Part shown: piece by piece, positions 10,290-20,892 of the stretch
Layout: each line of letters starts with the position of its first letter
How positions within the stretch are numbered: the first letter of the stretch is position 1
From: Acarospora socialis
Taxonomy: Eukaryota > Ascomycota > Lecanoromycetes > Acarosporales > Acarosporaceae
Reading direction: 5' to 3'
Assembly (NCBI GenBank): GCA_025617375.2
Contig: JAMYGW020000001.1
Coordinates: 3,348,001-3,412,000, forward strand
DNA length: 64,000 nt
Notes under the pieces: generated by a model
Seen by the model: the letters and a program-made list of their open reading frames with translations, nothing else
Databases searched by the model: none
What the model was told of the DNA's origin: nothing
Made by a program: the position numbers and the translations under genes

Positions 10290-12648
10290 ATGCTCCGCTC
10301 ATCTCCGGCTCGGAGCACTTTGCGCTCAATATGGCACTCGCATTCAATGTGTCGACCGCCTTCGCAGCAATTCTCTTCGTCTCCTGCCATTGCAGCCCTC
10401 ACGCCACACAGAAGGACCACCGACAAAGCTCCTAACCAGACTACTCCAGCTTCGGCAAGGAGAGATCAGAGTACTGCAACAGCTACTGCAACGTACGTTG
10501 TCGAATCATGGTGTTGTCCCAGTACATTGAAACCCCGCTAATCTCACATTGTCAACCTTAGTCAATCGAGACCGGTACCAAGCCCAGCATTCAACCAGGA
10601 TTCAAGACGAAATGATATACAACCCTTACAAAATGCCAGACTACCGGAGATGGATGAGTCGTAAGCTCAAGCCCAATACCTTCTCGGGCACAGGCTATTC
10701 TAACTTGGCTAACCCTTTCGCTTGGCACAGCTTTATTGGGCTCAGCGGAGGCGAGATATTCCACGAAATGATGTTGAGACAGGGTGTGAAACATGTCTGT
10801 ACGTAGCGCAAATAAGCTGCCCGCCTTGATTGAAAGTCTTGAAGCTTACCAATCTGCACAGTCGGCTACCCTGGCGGTGCCATTCTCCCTGTTTTCGACG
10901 CCATCTACAACTCCAAACACTTCGACTTCATCTTACCGAAACACGAACAAGGTGCTGGGCATATGGCGGAAGGTTATGCTCGAGCTTCTGGCAAGCCTGG
11001 TGTTGTCCTCGTGACGTCTGGACCCGGTGCCACGAATGTTATAACACCCATGCAGGATGCTCTCTCGGACGGTACGCCATTGGTCGTTTTCACTGGTCAA
11101 GTTGTAACAAGCGCTATTGGCACGGATGCTTTTCAAGAGGCAGATGTAATTGGGATCTCAAGAGCGTGTACGAAATGGAATGTCATGGTCAAAAACGTTG
11201 CGGAGCTACCGAAGCGGATAAAAGAGGCCTTTGAGATTGCAACAAGTGGGCGACCCGGTCCCGTGCTGGTTGATCTCCCTAAGGATGTTACCGCCGCTAT
11301 CCTTAGGAAGCCTATCCCGATGGCGAGCACCTTACCGTCACATCCAAGTGCAGCGACCTTAGCGGCCCGAGATCTAAACAAGCGGCAATTGGACGGTGCC
11401 ATAAAGCGTGTTGCTGACCTCATCAACATTGCGAAGAAACCGGTGATATACGCCGGTCAAGGCATGATTGCCTTACCTGAAGGACCTAAGCTTCTGAGAG
11501 AACTTGCTGAGAAAGCATCCATACCGGTGACAACCACTCTGCAGGGCCTTGGCGGTTTCGATGAGCTAGACGAGAAATCTTTGCACATGCTTGGGATGCA
11601 CGGGTCGGCGTACGCTAACATGGCTATGCAAGAGGCTGATCTGATCATTGCATTAGGTGCGCGATTTGATGATCGTGTGACTGGTAGTATCGCAAAGTTT
11701 GCACCCCAGGCGAAAGCGGCCGCTGCAGAAAAGCGAGGCGGTATAGTTCACTTCGAGATCATTCCCAAGAATATCAACAAAGTTGTGCAAGCAAACGAGG
11801 CCGTCGAAGGGGATGTGGCGACAAACCTTGCCATGCTCCTCCCACTTGTTCAGACGAAGACCTCAAGACCGGAGTGGTTTGGTCAAATCAACGACTGGAA
11901 GGCCCGCTTCCCGTTCAACTACGAAAAGGAGACCCCGGATGGCTTGATCAAGCCTCAAACCGTTATTGAAAAGCTCAGCAAGCTGACGGAGAACATCAAG
12001 GAGAAAACTGTCATAACTACCGGTGTAGGTCAACATCAAATGTGGGCAGCGCAGCACTTCCGCTGGCGGCATCCACGGACTATGATCACTTCCGGGGGAC
12101 TAGGTACGATGGGATTCGGACTTCCCTCTGCCATCGGTGCCAAAGTTGCTCGCCCAGATGCCCTTGTTGTCGACATTGACGGCGATGCTTCCTTCAACAT
12201 GACCTTGACCGAGCTTTCCACCGCCAGTCAATTCAACATCGGTGTCAAGGTCATCGTGCTCAATAACGAGGAACAAGGCATGGTGACGCAGTGGCAGAGT
12301 CTATTCTACGAGGATCGTTTCGCACACACTCATCAGAAAAATCCAGACTTTATCAAGCTGGCAGAAGCGATGGGCGTGCAGGCTGAACGGTGTATAGCGC
12401 CAGGAGATGTCGAGGCCAAGGTGAAGTGGTTACTTGAAACAGACGGTCCGGCGCTGCTGGAGGTTGTGACGGATAAGAAAGTGCCCGTCCTGCCGATGGT
12501 GCCAGCTGGGAAAGCGTTGCACGAATTCCTAGTGTATGATGAAGGTATGAGAACACCAACGCTTAGTACTCCCAGATCATGTCTGACATTACATATAGCG
12601 AAAGAGAAGGAGCGCAGGGCTCTTATGAAGAAACGATCCGGCCACTAG
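10290..12648 (+). CDS. ILV2: Acetolactate synthase, catalytic subunit
   Basis: This thiamine-diphosphate enzyme makes acetolactate or acetohydroxybutyrate, the first shared step of valine, leucine and isoleucine synthesis, in mitochondria. I assign five exons: 10290-10492, 10562-10660, 10731-10798, 10862-12544 and 12599-12648, with introns of 69, 70, 63 and 54 nt. All have GT-AG ends and all phases agree, giving 700 residues. The N-terminal 65 or so residues are Arg/Ser/Thr-rich with almost no acid, as in a mitochondrial targeting peptide. Family motifs follow: GGEIFHEMMLRQGVKHVFGY, FDFILPKHEQGAGHMAEGYA, SGPGATNVITPMQDAL, and the ThDP/Mg site GDASFNMTLTELSTA with a downstream NNEEQGMVTQWQSLF. 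That Trp is the position where sulfonylurea-type inhibitors act in the family, and it is the sensitive (wild-type) residue. The C-terminus is RRALMKKRSGH. The gene converges on the dehydrogenase downstream. Confidence 0.97.
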
Positions 12649-13183
12649 GTCGAGGCCCATTTCTACACGGTTTCTCGGTCAATCTTGGCGCATATTTCCG
12701 GAGTTGTGGAAGGTGCGCGAGCTCTTCAAAAGTCGGAGCTGGTTTGCTGCAAGTCCTGTTGAGACTTAGGTCGAAGCGAAATGCTTTGGGAGTTATGCGG
12801 GCCGCGTTTGGTCTTGATTTGCACTGTCAATATTTGCTAAGACTGGGAGCAGTTTCTTACATAGTCGCTTTACTGGGTCTATAAGCCTTAGTTCATCAGA
12901 TTGACTAATTGTGCCAGCCTGCCTGCATATTCGCGGCGTACCATAACAGAAATGTCATGTTGAAACCTCTCTCGCGCGGAAACCGTTGATCACTTGTACC
13001 CCAATAAGGGGACACGAGCTCAGCACACAACTTGTCTACCTTTGTCCATATCAGCTTTTCAGCCATGTCCTAAATGACAGATAGACAATGATTGAATGGT
13101 ACAATAATAGACAATATTAACTAGCCCTGATAGTTTAGATTCAAAAACACATCCTCCAGAGCACCTGCAAGAGGTCTAATCCT
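12649..13183. other. Convergent intergenic region after ILV2
   Basis: About 535 bases lie between the 3' ends of ILV2 (+) and the short-chain dehydrogenase (-). I see no gene. The sequence becomes AT-richer near 13070-13140, as expected of 3' ends. Confidence 0.45.
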
Positions 13184-14140
13184 TCAGAAGGGGATCTTTC
13201 GGCCCGTATAGTGCAAAAAGCTCCCAGTGTCGGCGAACGTCGCCCTCTCGATGATAGCCACCATTCCTCGGACTGACGCATCAACGTCCGTCTTGCCGTT
13301 TCCTCCACTAAGCTTCGTGGGCACATCGCCCGGGTCGAGCGCGAGCATCGTGATCTCGTGCCCGGCAGCCTTGAGCTCATGGGCAATGGTTACCGTCTGC
13401 TGGTTGAGGGCCGCTTTGGCCATTCTGTAGCCGACACATCTCCCACGATCGTTCTCTGGAATGATGTTTAAAGATGGAGATCAGACACAGATACTTTCGG
13501 GGAGGTACCTGAGATGGATGCATAGTCCGATGAGATGTTGACCACTTTGCCTGCCAGGCTTTTCTTCAGACTGGGTAGAAACGCTTTGGTTGCGAGGAAT
13601 GGTCCCTGCGAGGGATGTTCAGCGTAATTAGCCCAGTGCGTTTGGAGACGACTTGCTCACCACGGTCATGACTTGGAACTTGGTCATCAGGTCTTCGGAT
13701 GTGTTCTCATTCCAGGCGCGGGGATGCACGTCCACTCCTAGATGCGTTTATCAAATCTGAAGCATTTGGGATGTCTCGGTCAGCGTACCGGCACAGTTAA
13801 TCAGGACATCCAAGCACTCATCCCCGTGGTCGGCCGCTGCTTTGAGTATACTGTCCTCGGAAAGGTAATCGAGGTCCAGAACCGTCGCTCCGGTTTTAAC
13901 CAGCTAGAAGATGTGAGCTATATTCTTTCAAACTAAGAAGAGCCAAAGAGAGGTCACATCATGGAATGATGAATCCGATCTGGTCTGAGGGCGGATAGTG
14001 CCAAATACGGCCCAACCGTGCTCGCTGAAGATCTTGACGAAGTGAAGCCCAATGCCTCTATTGGCACCTATCACTTAGTTAGCCGGATTCCTGCACGACG
14101 GTCAACACCTACCAATAATGAGAACCTTCTTAGCAGCCAT
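13184..14140 (-). CDS. Short-chain dehydrogenase/reductase (six exons)
   Basis: This is a classical NAD(P)-dependent short-chain dehydrogenase. Exons on the minus strand: 14140-14113, 14067-13958, 13903-13789, 13737-13661, 13605-13509 and 13455-13184. Introns are 45-54 nt, all GT-AG with agreeing phases, giving 232 residues. Key features are the nucleotide-binding GANRGIG (about residues 10-16), INCAG (the family's NNAG position), NISSDYA with the catalytic Ser, and the catalytic YRMAK (Tyr-x3-Lys) followed by the LALDPGDVPT turn. The length and the ANRGIG start suggest the C-factor/sniffer-like subfamily. The substrate cannot be told. Just upstream on the same strand is a methyltransferase fragment. 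Confidence 0.9.
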
Positions 14141-14194
14141 GGTAATTCGGGAGAAGCTGGCAGGAATGTTGAGGTTCATGAGTACGCTCTGCGT

Positions 14195-14512
14195 TCACAA
14201 GGCTACCATTGCAATTGCAGGGCAACATTCATAGCACTGTAGGCAGAAGTCTGTCAGTGAATCCAGAATCTCCCGCCTTGAGGGGTGAGGCTCCACGGCA
14301 ACAATCTGGTATTCGTACTTCTTCGCCACCAGCTGTTCAGTTAACTTAATTGTCCCTGCTCCAATCTCTAAGATTCGAGCTTTAGGGATGTTGAACACCT
14401 CCAGGATGTCTAATAACCTGCTCACAGACTTCACAGGGTAAAAAGGCCGATAGCTGTCAAATGCTAACGCATCAGCGAAACAGCCATGATTGTGCGAAGT
14501 TGGGACTTCCAT
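14195..14512 (-). pseudogene. Truncated class-I SAM methyltransferase remnant
   Basis: From an ATG at 14512 a 105-residue frame reads like the N-terminal third of a type-11 (SAM-dependent) methyltransferase. It has a lead-in AFDSYRPFYPVKSV, the SAM-binding motif I region ILEIGAGTIKLTEQL (the second Gly of the usual GxGxG is Ile here) and the following IVAVEPHPSRREILDSL. After that the similarity stops, and the frame ends at 14195. The remaining two thirds of a normal enzyme (about 270-300 residues) are missing, because the dehydrogenase gene begins only 55 bases further on. I infer a gene broken by a local rearrangement. It could still be transcribed but should not bind SAM normally. Confidence 0.6.
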
Positions 14513-14582
14513 AACAGCGTTAGAACGCTTAGGTCTGGTTCCGATCCACATCAGTTCGTAAGAGGCACATGTACATATACCA

Positions 14583-16861
14583 TTAGAGAGCAAGATCTTC
14601 CACCCTAACAAGCCCACTGCCCATACCCGCCGCCGCCCACCCACCACAAACAACATTCGGATTCCACGCCAGGGCCGTAACCCCCGACTCCTTCTCATGG
14701 ATCGTCGCAAACGTCGTCCCATCCTTCCCCCTCGGCGCCCCATCCGACCCCTTCAACATCTTACTGCTGTCGACCTTGAACCCCTCCACGAACCTCACCA
14801 CCCCACCCCCCTTCCGCGTCCACTCATGCCGAAACCAACACAGCTGCGCCTGCGTCAGCTTATGGTTCAACACCTTGCGCATCGGATTCGTCGCCACGAC
14901 CGCGCCATCCGCCCCACCCGCCAGCACGAAGGGGTGCGCTTTGCCGACCGCCAGGCTCAGCACCGCGGCCTCGCACCGCGCCGCGCTGACACTGCTGAAG
15001 AAGCGCCGTAAGGGGTACACGCGGATGTAGTCGTTCTCTTCGGCGATGATGGCGCCCGCAATGGGGTCGCACCAGGCGAGGACGGCGGGGCCGATGCGCG
15101 AGCGGGTTGAGAAGACGGTGTCGGTTGCCGGCGCGCGGAGGTCGGTTAGGCGCGGGTAACCGTCCATCGAGGTTGTGATGAGGAAGTGCGGGTATGAGGG
15201 GTAGGCGGAGGCGATGGCCAGGATGTAGGTTGCGTGGAGGGATTGGTAGAACCAGGGTATAGGAGGTGATGAGGTGGAGGATTGTGGGGAAGAGGGTTCA
15301 CTGGTGGGCGAAAGGGACTTGTTTTCGGGTGGAGGATGGGAGATGCTGTAGATGGCAACGAAGCCGTTCGCGCAGCCCACGGCGAGGTCGCTGCTAGAGA
15401 GCCAGGCGAGACAAGTGCACAGAGTTTTCGGTGGACGGACGTCGAATGCGGGGGAGTCAAGCTTGACTGCGGGTATTGTTAGTTTGGTTTGTCATTGGCG
15501 GAGACGGAAAGCTCACCATATTTGGTTGGCGAGTCCAAGTTTGTTTCGATATGAAGATCAAGGACCTTGACTCGCCCATCTCCCCACAGTCCGGCTAGGA
15601 GACCCAGGGCTACATTGCCTTTACCATCAGCTTCACGGACTTTACGCGGAGTCGGACACCACTTCAGTTGCTTCACATCGCCCCACTCTGTGCAGAGGAC
15701 CATTTGCAGTTTGGGAACTTGGGTTGAATCCAGAGAGCCTTCTTGTCCAGTTGCGGTGGAAGCAGAGAAGGCCCAGATCTGGATGCAAGCTGGTGTGGGC
15801 GGTGCTGGGCTGAAAGCTGGAGCCTTCAATGGTCCTGCGGGCTTTTGAGAGTAGATACCTGGTATTTCTGGAATTGATCCAAGGGCCGATACGGCCAGGA
15901 GCTGTATGTTGCCGTCTTGATTCGGGGCCCAGTCCATGCACTGTATTTTACGACCAAGGTTTATGATCCAACCTTCTTTTCGCCCCTTACGTGAAGTCAC
16001 TGCTCCGTTTGCATCTTCAGATGCCCCTTCGTTGAAATTCCAGACATTATTAATGTTGAAAGTCTTGCCTGTCTCCAATGTGTACAGATTCTGTTTGCCG
16101 TAAGGTCCCAGCAAGAAACTCTGACTACCCTTAGACGGACGTGCTAGGTAAGTATGTGCTTCTTCATGGTTGAGATATCGGATCTTCTGCCATTTCGTTA
16201 ATATCTCTCTGCCACCATGATCGTAAAACCAGTCCCACCCAGCCGTAGCTTCTATTGTTCTCTGTTCCTCCGTGTGAGAAAAGCTATGGCACATGCCCCC
16301 AGCGCCACGTTCGTTGGCATGTCGAACGGGTAAGATTGGATCACTGGCCCACTTGTCTCTAGATCTTGCCATATTCACCATTTCCTCTGTGCCTGTACCA
16401 AAAAGATGGCTCAAGTGAACATCTTTGCTTCCGTGATGTGTCGGATCAGGCAATCCTCGGGTGCGCACGCCCTGGGTATAACTTAAAGGCTTGATTGGAG
16501 AAGAACCCGGTCGCGGACGCTTCCTGGATGGCTCTCCTTGCACAGGCTTTGCAAGCGCTCTTGAGTCACCTGCCGGCATTGCATTTTCATCTCCCTCTAC
16601 CGGTGTCGCTACACCAGATCTGTCTGACGCTTCAGATCCTTCGGCCATAGACAAGTCATCAGCTTCTGGGGAGCCGGCTGCGTCCGCAGTGTTTTCGATG
16701 GCAAATTCTCCATCATCTGCGGCATCATCTTCCTCATGTGCCTGAGCCTCTGGTTCGGAATCACTACCAAGGATGTCGAGGCCCTCGAATGCATCAACAG
16801 AGTACTTTTTGTTGGCTTTCCGCGTACGGCCCGATCGCCGAGTGGGTGTAGATTGATCCAT
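14583..16861 (-). CDS. TFC6: TFIIIC subunit with WD40-like repeats (TFC6/Sfc6-like)
   Basis: TFIIIC binds internal promoters of tRNA genes and recruits RNA polymerase III in the nucleus. Two exons, 16861-15517 and 15466-14583, flank a 50-nt GT-AG intron (branch ctaac) and give 742 residues. I start at the ATG at 16861 because the frame upstream has only a TTG. The N-terminus has a basic AT-hook-like segment, RRSGRTRKANKKYSVDAFEG, then a long acidic disordered region (about residues 30-120). The middle and C-terminal parts form a beta-propeller: IQCMDWAPNQDG, VKQLKWCPTPRK, LAGLWGDGRVKVLDLH and a final GMGSGLVRVEDLAL. The family assignment rests on this layout, remembered from fungal TFIIIC subunit 6 proteins. 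It is divergently arranged with the RING-CH gene. Confidence 0.75.
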
Positions 16862-17396
16862 TCCGTATGGCAGCAAGGCAATAGGAGAAGCAAAGAGAAA
16901 TTCAAAGCTGATGTACAGATTGGAATCGATTCTTATTAACTTGACTTGTAGCTAAGTGCTCGAAAACAGCCGGAGTATACTGGGATCAATCACTCCTTGC
17001 GAAATTAATAAAGTAAATTATCTCGACAGTGATATCCTCAATTTCAGGTTGAGACCACTTTTGAAAAATGGATATACTCCATACCCTGCCACATCTCAGT
17101 GGGCCCGCATCCTCCATTGTCTATTTAATTTGTTCTTAGCCCTCCTGTCTCTCTAGCTCTCTCAGTACCACATTAATGGATTACTAAAGCAGACCTGTCA
17201 CACCAATGACGCGTGACCGAGATTCATCTACGGGGGCACGCAGAACAACCCGATGTGCTAGTCGAGCTGAACGGTCAAACCTCCGAAAGCCTTGCTCTGA
17301 AACCCCTCATAACCTCCACTACGACTTCGGTCACATGCTACCCTGCTCCACTACTACCGCCATATACCGTCATCTTGTCTCTATTTCTCCTGCAGC
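16862..17396. promoter_or_regulatory. Shared divergent promoter region, TFC6-like and RING-CH genes
   Basis: 535 bases separate the two start codons, which point away from each other. The stretch has a short AT-rich part near 16995-17060 and a CT-rich run near 17140-17160 and again just before 17397. I see no specific factor site that I can name. Confidence 0.4.
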
Positions 17397-18869
17397 ATGG
17401 CTTCACTCCCGCCTCAATCTACAAGTCCACAGCGGCGACGTTCAATCCCACTTGATCAATCCACTTCTACATCTCCCACCGGCCAGTCACGATCACAGCC
17501 CGCCAGAAGATCATCAACAACTTCCGAAGACTCACAAACTGTCTTTTTGAACAGTCCACCCACTTCAACATCTCCGCCGCCGAACCAGCAACGGGACAAA
17601 CAGGTCTCTACGCCTGGCAATGTGTCCTCTGCGGACGACAGCGCCGAGCCCCGCAAATGCTGGATATGTTTCACCGATGAAACTGAAGATACTCCTGCTT
17701 CCTCAGCTTGGCGATCTCCATGTCCTTGTGCCCTAGTTGCTCATGAGTCTTGTCTCCTCGACTGGGTTGCCGATCTAGAAGCCCCGAACTCACGCAAGCG
17801 CGCAACTTCGAACAAGATACTATGTCCGCAATGCAAATCGGAAATCGTTGTTGCACGTCCCAGGAGTCTTACTGTAGAGGCTGTTAACGCTATCGAACGC
17901 ATTACAGGACGCTTGGTCGTGCCAGGACTTGTGCTGACACTGTTGGGAACTGTCTACACCGGCTGTCTCGTTCACGGTATAAGTACGATATATATCACTT
18001 TTGGGGTAGAGGACGCGCAATGGATTCTAGACGATATTCCCAAACTCAGGGCATGGAAGCTATTCCTTGGCGTTCCCAGCATACCAGTTCTGTTGATCTT
18101 GGCACGGACAAGGATGGCAGACAACTTACTCCCCTGCATCCCAATAGTGTTTCTCGCTGCCGGAAGGCAGACACTGCCGGATCTGGACCTCTGGCCACCG
18201 AGCGCGGCAATGACGATCGCTGCACTGCCGTACATAAGAAGCGCATACAACATTATGTATGATCAGATATTTGGAGAGCGGGAGAGGAGATGGCTCAAAG
18301 AGATTCAACCGCGTGCTGGCGAAAACGACACAGAGCCAGCGGGCGACCCCGGAGAGCAAGGAGCGGCTGGTGGAGGAGGAGATGAACAGCAGGCGCTTCT
18401 GATGGAGTTGGATTTAGAGGTGGAAGTTTTCGAAGAGCACGTTGAAGGCGGAAACGAGCAATTACCGCAGCCTCAAGCTCCTCAGAATCAAGAGGGACCC
18501 GCTCAAAATCAACAGGAAGGAGCCAATTTGAATCCACTAGGGCAGCGGCAAAACAACCTGATCATCACAACCTCTCATCTCGCGGATGCCATCCTCGGCG
18601 CTCTGATATTCCCTTCTGTCTCCGCTGCTATGGGCGCCATACTGAAAGCCGCGTTGCCTCAATCATGGACCACACCGTCCGTCCTGCCTTACAAAGGTCG
18701 AAGTGGCCTGTTGCAAACACGGTGGGGCAGGACTATCATCGGGGGCTGCCTATTCGTTGTATTGAAGGATACGGTATACTTGTACTCTCGATGGAAGCTG
18801 GCACAATCACATCGGAAGCGGAGGGTATTGGACTACGATCGTACAAAGAAAAGAGTAGTGGACCGGTAG
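17397..18869 (+). CDS. RING-CH (MARCH-type) membrane E3 ubiquitin ligase
   Basis: A single-exon gene of 490 residues. After a Ser/Thr/Pro-rich disordered N-terminus (1-85) comes a RING-CH (RINGv) zinc domain. It runs from CWICF at about residue 88, through CPCALVAHESCLLDWV, to CPQCKSEIV at about 143. The Cys-4/His/Cys-3 order is typical of MARCH/Doa10-type ligases, which ubiquitinate membrane proteins. Hydrophobic segments follow: about 165-190 (VVPGLVLTLLGTVYTGCLVH), about 225-260, and near the C-terminus about 395-460. An acidic, Gln/Glu-rich linker lies between them. The protein should therefore sit in a membrane with the RING in the cytosol. The start at 17397 fits the domain and a CT-rich leader. 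Fungal proteins of this build are conserved but mostly unnamed. Confidence 0.88.
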   Translation: MASLPPQSTSPQRRRSIPLDQSTSTSPTGQSRSQPARRSSTTSEDSQTVFLNSPPTSTSPPPNQQRDKQVSTPGNVSSADDSAEPRKCWICFTDETEDTPASSAWRSPCPCALVAHESCLLDWVADLEAPNSRKRATSNKILCPQCKSEIVVARPRSLTVEAVNAIERITGRLVVPGLVLTLLGTVYTGCLVHGISTIYITFGVEDAQWILDDIPKLRAWKLFLGVPSIPVLLILARTRMADNLLPCIPIVFLAAGRQTLPDLDLWPPSAAMTIAALPYIRSAYNIMYDQIFGERERRWLKEIQPRAGENDTEPAGDPGEQGAAGGGGDEQQALLMELDLEVEVFEEHVEGGNEQLPQPQAPQNQEGPAQNQQEGANLNPLGQRQNNLIITTSHLADAILGALIFPSVSAAMGAILKAALPQSWTTPSVLPYKGRSGLLQTRWGRTIIGGCLFVVLKDTVYLYSRWKLAQSHRKRRVLDYDRTKKRVVDR

Positions 18870-19257
18870 CCGATATTATCTTTGGAAGCGAGGCTACTCC
18901 TTGATGTGTTTCACACAGCGAATGGTCATTAGGGCTGGGTGTCGCGGTTGAGCCTTGTGTGAGGGTGTATATGCTGTCTCGATCTTCCCTCTTCCAAGCT
19001 TTACGATATGCATGAATCAAACACAAGTTCAGCAGGCCTCGAGCCGTCGAATTTCATGCTGAAACTAAACCCCGACTCTAGATTAAGGATGTTCAGACAC
19101 AGTGATGGCTTCCCGCAGTGTTATGTTCTATTATTGCACAGTTGAATTTGCTTCTGGGCCCTATCCAGCCCCTTGGCTTCGGTCGCCCTGCTCTGTTAGA
19201 CTTAATGGGATTACTCCAGAAAAACAAATATGAGCTGAGGAACAGGAGGAATATCGT
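18870..19257. other. 3' flank of the RING-CH gene up to the AT-rich block
   Basis: About 390 bases of normal composition with no gene. Composition changes abruptly at about 19285, just inside the left inverted repeat, whose outer end is still GC-balanced. Confidence 0.5.
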
Positions 19258-19745
19258 ATGGTGGACGATAACAAGGTTACCGACACATCAAATTTTTTTC
19301 AAATTTTCACAAACACATAGAGAAATGATGATCTGTAAGTAAGTAATCAACATCATCATCATTATACAAACAAATCAATCATCTACAAGAATGTTCACTT
19401 CTATCTCAATAATCAATGATATAGTGTAGACACAGAACAATGAAGTAGATACTTCTCAATATAAAGACTGATCTGAAAAACTAATTGTATGAAGATATAT
19501 GACAGTGAATTTTAATTTGACATTATTCAGACACAGATTCTGAAGAAGTGAAAAGATGAGAAAAGAATAAAACTGTAACTGAAAAAAAATCAAATAATGA
19601 TCTTAATACTGCAGCAGACTTTCTATATTAAAGCTGTTATCATATAATTTTAATTCATACAATTTACAACAATATATTACATTAAACACTACTGACATCT
19701 TTTTAGTGAGAAAGAGAACAAGAAGAAATGTAATTCTTTAAATTA
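19258..19745 (+). repeat. Left terminal inverted repeat of the composite block
   Basis: This matches the reverse complement of the right end. Landmarks in order: gtggacgataac, acacatcaaat, ttcaaattttcacaa, ataaagactgatctga, cagacacagattctgaagaa, actgacatctttttag and agaaagagaacaa. Similarity fades after about 19745. Most differences are transitions, as expected for repeat-induced mutation acting separately on the two copies. Confidence 0.8.
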
Positions 19746-20491
19746 TAATAAATTATTGAGTTAATTCATAGATTCTATAAGCTGTACAGTTTTATTAAGT
19801 AAATAATAATGAAGTTCTTTGTACAACTAACACTCTGCTTTTTATTTAATTTTATTTTTACTTTTACTTTCAGATTCATTACTATCACAATTTCAATCAT
19901 AATTATCATGTAAATACACACAAATAATTTTGATACATTGATGTTAACAGATCATATAATATAGAACTTTTGTTATATATAATGCAGTCATTACTGTTGT
20001 TATCATTCAGCAAAATTCTATTCTCTTAGTAAAATAGCAACAGCTTGTTCTCTTTGTTCACAGTTTACAAAGTAAAAAACTTCTGACTTTTTCTGAATAA
20101 TCTGTAAAGTTCATATGAAATGTAATTACTTTACAACAGATTTCAACACATCATTCTTTGTACATCAATGACATTCTCATTCAGTCTTATGAAAAAGTCA
20201 AACAAATATACACACAATGCATATCAGTTTTAAGACTCTTTTCAGAATGTCATTACATTGCAGAACATTTTGATGAAGCATGTAAAAATTACAAATAATG
20301 TGATTATACAGTTCACTGTTTCATACAAAACAACAATGAGAATGTTATTGATGAAAATGATGACAATATTATGATAATTGAAGAGTATTATTTGAATTTA
20401 AATTCTGAATCTGCTGAATATGAAGATGAATCATCATCAAAGAATGTTATTGTGTTGTGATAAATACATACAAATTTTTTTTAATCTTCTT
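19746..20491 (+). other. AT-rich interior with faint coding texture
   Basis: This lies between the left inverted repeat and the copia 5' LTR. A frame around 20150-20460 has protein-like texture with several Cys/His residues and an acidic end. It may be residue of a gene of the bounding element. I do not recognise it and give no function. Confidence 0.3.
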
Positions 20492-20532
20492 TGTTGAGAA
20501 GTGCAGTGTTCTAGCTGCTTTCATAGTCTTAG

Positions 20533-20892
20533 TGTTACAATCATATCTAATCAAGAAGAAACTCATGAGTCTGAAATCAGAAGTTCATCTGAAGTGTGTA
20601 TGAAGAAAACTGCTAGACAGCAGTCACATAATGATGTAATGACTCAACAACAAGCAGATGAGTTAAGAGCTCAATTTCTCAACATTAAGACATCAAGACA
20701 TCAAGAATGCTCAATGCAGAAGTGTCAAGCAATGTTCTATATAGTAGAGTTGTTTCTTTTATGAAAATGATTGTGTTCAACTCATCTAGTTACACAATAC
20801 AAAGTTACTGTTTATTTAGAATCTTTGAATCTTTATATCAAGAAGCATAAACTCTAGTTCTATAATCAAGAAATCTCAGTTGAAACATAACA
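20533..20892 (+). repeat. 5' LTR, gypsy family A copy 1
   Basis: 360 bases, exactly the length of the partner at 26120-26479. It begins tgttacaatcatat and ends gaaacataaca. Confidence 0.88.

Noticed and set aside
12579-12884. Plus-strand frame after ILV2
   Set aside because: It begins inside the last ILV2 intron and continues into 3' flank with no family resemblance.
19118-19342. Plus-strand frame crossing the left edge of the block
   Set aside because: It spans the inverted-repeat boundary, where composition changes sharply, and has no coding texture.
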